Shown piece by piece: positions 52,142 to 55,257 of a DNA stretch of 55,257 bases (within the stretch, counting starts at the first letter, position 1; the number at the start of each line of letters is the position of its first letter). Source of the DNA: a virus; IMG/VR virus record IMGVR_UViG_3300030090_006323, positions 1 to 55,257 of that record; one strand, given 5' to 3'. A program made the translations under genes and the position numbers. The notes beneath the pieces were generated by a model. That model made no database searches. It saw only the letters and a program-made list of their open reading frames with translations, and was not told the DNA's origin.

Positions 52142-53107
52142 TTATCCCTCTACCTCGTTCTTCACATATTCCTTGACACCATTATACACATTATATTCGC
52201 TGTTTTCAGATAGAACACTAGTTTCGGTTTCAAAGGTTGAAGTAAGGTAATCCCAGAAAACTACGGCAGCCTCTTCATACTTTATGGTGTTGTAGTACTC
52301 AGGTAAGCTCTTTGTTTTTTCAAACCCATGTTTATCTTCTTTCTTTTGTCGATGCCCATCAAAACCAATAACATCAACACTCTTTGCGCCTAGACAGTTT
52401 GCTAGCACTACGGCTCTAGAAGCAAAACCTAGTCTTGAAAAATACCTAGTTAAATATAGGAAAGTGTTTGTGTCATTTGTCTTAGTAAACTCATCGATAA
52501 TTTGGATAGTTAACTTATGTGAATGTTCAAAACCAATAAGAGTTTCATCTCTTTTAATTCTTTGAACAAGCTCTGGGTCTGCAAGGTCTGTACCCTGACC
52601 TACTAAGGCAATGTCAACTTTTACATCTTTTAATTTTTCGCTCTTGAAATAAGAGTTGCAACTAATGACAATATCATAATCTTTTACTTTATCAAGATCT
52701 AGATCGTCTAAAGTAGGACCGCCACCAAGGACTAAGACACTTGCGTTTTTAACTTTAGCTAAAACATCATTTTCGGTGTAAACGATTTCTTCATCAACTT
52801 TGATGTCGCCATAATCTAAAGACCTGTTGCCAAAATAATTGTTAAAAAAAGTGTTGGCAAAATAGTCTTGCCAAACTGCCCTTGTATGGTTGAAGTTGTA
52901 CCAGCCGCCAGACCATGGGCTCGATGCCCATTGTGGATCAAACCGAATGGTGTGCCCAAAAAACTCACCTGTCTCATTGTTTTGCCAAATACTTGTATGA
53001 TCAGTATGAGTGCTTTTGTAATGAAATAGCTTATTAAGATCATCGATTGAGGAAACGTTTTCCTCTTGGTTAACGTCTCTATAAACACAGTTATACTTTT
53101 CCCACAT
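52142..53107 (-). CDS. DUF115/Maf-like protein, paralogue of the 46334-47368 product
   Basis: A 321-residue protein. From about residue 130 it carries the DUF115-type core: SVLVLGGGPTLDDLDLDKVK, YDIVISCNSYFKSEKLKDVK, VDIALVG, then SVDVIGFDGHRQKKEDKHGF and a C-terminal AAVVFWDYLTSTFE. This is the same architecture as the 344-residue protein, with GGGPT replacing GAGPT and FDG replacing MDG, so gene duplication is likely. Some Maf proteins of this family attach nonulosonic acids to Ser/Thr of flagellin. It lies between the short NeuB and the PseB-like genes with no gap on either side. A transferase role is inference; the family also includes an enzyme acting on pterin (MptE-like). Confidence 0.72.
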   Translation of the reverse strand: MWEKYNCVYRDVNQEENVSSIDDLNKLFHYKSTHTDHTSIWQNNETGEFFGHTIRFDPQWASSPWSGGWYNFNHTRAVWQDYFANTFFNNYFGNRSLDYGDIKVDEEIVYTENDVLAKVKNASVLVLGGGPTLDDLDLDKVKDYDIVISCNSYFKSEKLKDVKVDIALVGQGTDLADPELVQRIKRDETLIGFEHSHKLTIQIIDEFTKTNDTNTFLYLTRYFSRLGFASRAVVLANCLGAKSVDVIGFDGHRQKKEDKHGFEKTKSLPEYYNTIKYEEAAVVFWDYLTSTFETETSVLSENSEYNVYNGVKEYVKNEVEG

Positions 53108-53941
53108 TTAACAACCTCTCAATTTCTTTCTGATTGGAAGCTCGCCCTCGGTTACTCTTTTTCTTCCGTCACCATACGCTGACTCTAGTTCACGAACTCC
53201 TCTGACAAGTTTGATTAGACCTTGTGGCTCAACAGAAGCCAGGTGGTCAGACCCCCACATAGTTCTATCTAGTGTGATGTGTCGCTCAAGAATACTAGCA
53301 CCTAAATAGACTGCTGCTACAGTGGTCCCAAGTCTAAACTCATGCCCGCTATATCCAACCTCACATTGGTACTTCTCTTTTAGCACTGGGATGCAAGATA
53401 GATTCAAGTCCTCCAAAGGTGCTGGGTATGTCGAATTACAGTGCAACAAAGAGAAAGGAGTATTTGTTTCATTCATCCATTGAACTGCTTGATCGATCTC
53501 TTCTAAGGTGCTCATCCCAGTTGAGAAAATAATCTTCTTACCTGTTGCAGCCGAAGCTTTCATAAGCTCTTCGTTTGTGATCATAGCCGAAGGGATTTTG
53601 ATGAAGGGAATATCGTACCCCATCAAAAAGTTCAAGCTATCTAAATCCCAAGGGGAGGCAGACCAAGCGATATTTTTATCCCGACAATATTGGTCGATAA
53701 TATCATATTCTCTTTTTTCAAACTCTACCTTGTATTTGTAATCTAGATAAGTCATCTTACCCCAAGGCGTATCTCGCATCACCGATTTTTGATGCTCGGG
53801 AACGCAAACGTCCGGGTTTCTTTTTTGAAACTTCACAGCATCACACCCTGCTACTGCTGCTACGTCAATAAGTTTTTTTGCTGTTTCTAGACTACCGTTG
53901 TGGTTAATGCCGATCTCGGCGATAATATATGTTGGCTTCAT
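53108..53941 (-). CDS. neuB: Second, shorter nonulosonate synthase (NeuB family, no SAF domain)
   Basis: A 277-residue NeuB-family barrel with AEIGINHNGSLETAKKLI, GCDAVKFQKRNPDVCV, IKIPSAMITNEELMKA, GKKIIFSTGMSTLEEI, LLHCNSTYPAPLEDLNL, VGYSGHEF and ILERHITLDRTMWGSDHLAS. The C-terminal antifreeze-like domain is absent: the protein ends after GELPIRKKLRGC. Single-domain versions exist in bacterial clusters, though most enzymes need the domain from a dimer partner, so activity is plausible but not certain. Only about 3 kb separates it from the longer synthase. The GT4-DUF115 gene precedes it by 9 bases and the second DUF115-like gene follows directly. Confidence 0.88.
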   Translation of the reverse strand: MKPTYIIAEIGINHNGSLETAKKLIDVAAVAGCDAVKFQKRNPDVCVPEHQKSVMRDTPWGKMTYLDYKYKVEFEKREYDIIDQYCRDKNIAWSASPWDLDSLNFLMGYDIPFIKIPSAMITNEELMKASAATGKKIIFSTGMSTLEEIDQAVQWMNETNTPFSLLHCNSTYPAPLEDLNLSCIPVLKEKYQCEVGYSGHEFRLGTTVAAVYLGASILERHITLDRTMWGSDHLASVEPQGLIKLVRGVRELESAYGDGRKRVTEGELPIRKKLRGC

Positions 53942-53950
53942 ACTTTCCTC

Positions 53951-55257
53951 TTATGCTAAGATTTTTCTAGGGATATCATTGTGTACATGAGATCCTTCAC
54001 TACCAATATACAGGTTAACTCCTTTTTCTTTAAGCCATTTATATGCGTCTCTACTGGCTTCAATGTTTTTTACAATCTCATCCTTCTTCATTGGGTCTGG
54101 CTTCCTAAGAACCTTATCGCTGTCCTCATAGAAATGATGTGATGTTGTGGTGCCAGGATTTTCCATATCCCACCCGATCGTATAAATATTTTGCACACCT
54201 AGGTGCAGAGCAGTGTGCAGGACAGTTTCATACATCATGCCCGGTCCCCAGGGTCTGTAGATTGTCTTATCCAAAGTATAGTCATCAAAGTTTCTAGAGT
54301 TACACAATGCGTTCATATAATTCTTGTCGTCTGGGATAAAGAAAAAGATGTCAAATTCTTGTTTTACAGTCCACAGACCACGAGATGTTGCAGCGATATT
54401 CTCTGCCGATGAGCCGATTACCAGAGGTCTACTCTTCGTATACTCATAGGCTTGCACATTGTTAGAGTTGAACATATGAATGTCAACTACTTCTGGAGCA
54501 TAGTTGTATGCCTGTTTTAGTGCAATGACTAATTTATCTTTTAGTTTCTCTCTTAGAAACTCTGGAGTGTAATTTTTCAAAGATGGACCACACCCCAGAA
54601 TATAACAATCCTCACCAGCAAACTGTCCAGTTAGTTTTCCAACTTTACTAGCGATAATATCTTTTGTTGCAACCTCAGCGGGAGCTATAGATGATAGGTT
54701 CCATTTTAAAGATGCAATCTTCTCTTTAAACACAGACTCTGACTTATTGGGGAACATGTCTTGAGCCACTGGCTGTAATTCCTTGCACTCTTCCAGTAAG
54801 ATGCTATAAAAATCTTTTCCAACCTTTTCTTCGCTAAAGCCACAACTGTTAAGCCAGTCCTGTGCTTCTTGTCCAAATTGAGATAGCTTGCCTTTTTTCC
54901 ATAGATTATATGCTTTTCTAAGTTGAAGTCTAGCGCTATTAACAGAGGGCTCAAACCAGTCCAAATCAGAGTGAAGTTCTGGTGATGAATGGCAAGGTTC
55001 CCAAAAACCATCAACGTAAAACGAGCTTTCCTCATTTGTAAAGTCAAGATACGCACTGGCTTTAGGCACCATCACTGGTTTCTTCTTATCGATAGCCTCC
55101 GCAACAGTCAACCCAAAGCCCTCTCCCCTTGTCATTAACGCAAAAAGATCAGCCTGGTCGTATAGCCAAGAAATATTTTCGCTTGGCAAAAGGTCACAGA
55201 TCAATGCTATTTTTGCTTTTGACTCTTTAGTCTCTGGTAAAAATACCTTGTTTTTAA
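53951..55257 (-). CDS. GT4 glycosyltransferase domain fused to DUF115/Maf-like domain, 5' end outside window
   Basis: The frame is open to the window edge (435 residues visible); the in-frame TTG at 55204 is not a credible start because the preceding codons continue the domain. The first part is the C-terminal half of a GT-B/GT4 transferase: SENISWLYDQADLFALMTRG followed by EGFGLTVAEAIDKKKPVMVP, which binds the nucleotide-sugar donor (EGFGL..E motif). From about residue 220 a DUF115/Maf-like domain follows: CYILGCGPSLKNYTPEFLRE, LVIALKQAYNYAPEVVDIHM, then IYTIGWDMENPGTTTSHHFY, with a helical finish. It is the clearest sign in the cluster that a sugar-transfer domain and a Maf-like domain work together. 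The N-terminal acceptor half lies outside. Confidence 0.82.
   Translation of the reverse strand, partial: KNKVFLPETKESKAKIALICDLLPSENISWLYDQADLFALMTRGEGFGLTVAEAIDKKKPVMVPKASAYLDFTNEESSFYVDGFWEPCHSSPELHSDLDWFEPSVNSARLQLRKAYNLWKKGKLSQFGQEAQDWLNSCGFSEEKVGKDFYSILLEECKELQPVAQDMFPNKSESVFKEKIASLKWNLSSIAPAEVATKDIIASKVGKLTGQFAGEDCYILGCGPSLKNYTPEFLREKLKDKLVIALKQAYNYAPEVVDIHMFNSNNVQAYEYTKSRPLVIGSSAENIAATSRGLWTVKQEFDIFFFIPDDKNYMNALCNSRNFDDYTLDKTIYRPWGPGMMYETVLHTALHLGVQNIYTIGWDMENPGTTTSHHFYEDSDKVLRKPDPMKKDEIVKNIEASRDAYKWLKEKGVNLYIGSEGSHVHNDIPRKILA

Noticed and set aside
55201-55204. TTG 55204 as start of the GT4-Maf gene
   Set aside because: The frame continues to the window edge with plausible GT-B text before this codon; the gene is treated as cut by the edge.

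Overview
The window comes from a large tailed double-stranded DNA phage, a distant relative of T4 with a myovirus-type baseplate. The evidence is a set of T4-type genes: baseplate wedge proteins like gp25 and gp6, a late sigma factor like gp55, and gp46/gp47-type (SbcC/SbcD) recombination functions. A primase, a RuvC-like resolvase, a peptidase-bearing baseplate protein and a row of very large virion proteins accompany them. The style resembles uncultured marine myoviruses with a Gram-negative host; host and virus name are inference. Every supported gene lies on the minus strand, so transcription runs from high to low coordinates. No gap reaches 100 bases, most genes abut or overlap by 1-4 bases, and I saw no tRNA, CRISPR array or insertion sequence.

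In transcription order: (1) 55257-42817 is a sugar and glycan cluster. It holds a GT4-Maf-like fusion cut by the window edge, two nonulosonate (NeuB-type) synthases, a PseB-like dehydratase, an RmlD-like reductase, a GNAT acetyltransferase, a PIG-L deacetylase, a sugar formyltransferase, a CMP-sugar synthetase, two further DUF115/Maf-like proteins, a probable glycosyltransferase, a PhyH dioxygenase, an FkbM methyltransferase and a HAD phosphatase. (2) 42820-41110 holds five small genes, including the gp55-like sigma factor, which starts at TTG. (3) 41108-29178 encodes a baseplate hub or spike protein with an M15 peptidase domain, a spike-like protein, a 1635-residue unknown, gp25-like, gp6-like and a DNRLRE-like protein. 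(4) 29174-6960 encodes large virion proteins of 3427, 299, 1469, 1061, 333, 391 and 378 residues. (5) 6946-3222 holds a RuvC-like resolvase and three Ala/Lys/Glu-rich proteins. (6) 3174-1 holds primase and a single-chain SbcD-SbcC (gp47-gp46) fusion, preceded by the one convincing sigma70-type promoter in the window.

The most interesting feature is the glycan cluster. It reads without a real gap into the sigma factor and baseplate genes, so it is probably expressed with the late genes. It combines CMP-nonulosonate synthesis with three proteins resembling the Maf/DUF115 family that glycosylates flagellin. My hypothesis is that the phage builds its own, possibly N-formylated, nonulosonic acid and attaches it to virion proteins or the host surface. 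The aminotransferase and UDP-sugar hydrolase steps of the classical pathway are not in the window. Other notable points are the SbcD-SbcC fusion, the possibly leaderless primase transcript, a 14-base motif repeated ahead of two virion genes, and paralogous domains among the virion proteins. Family assignments rest on motifs read by eye; no database search was run.
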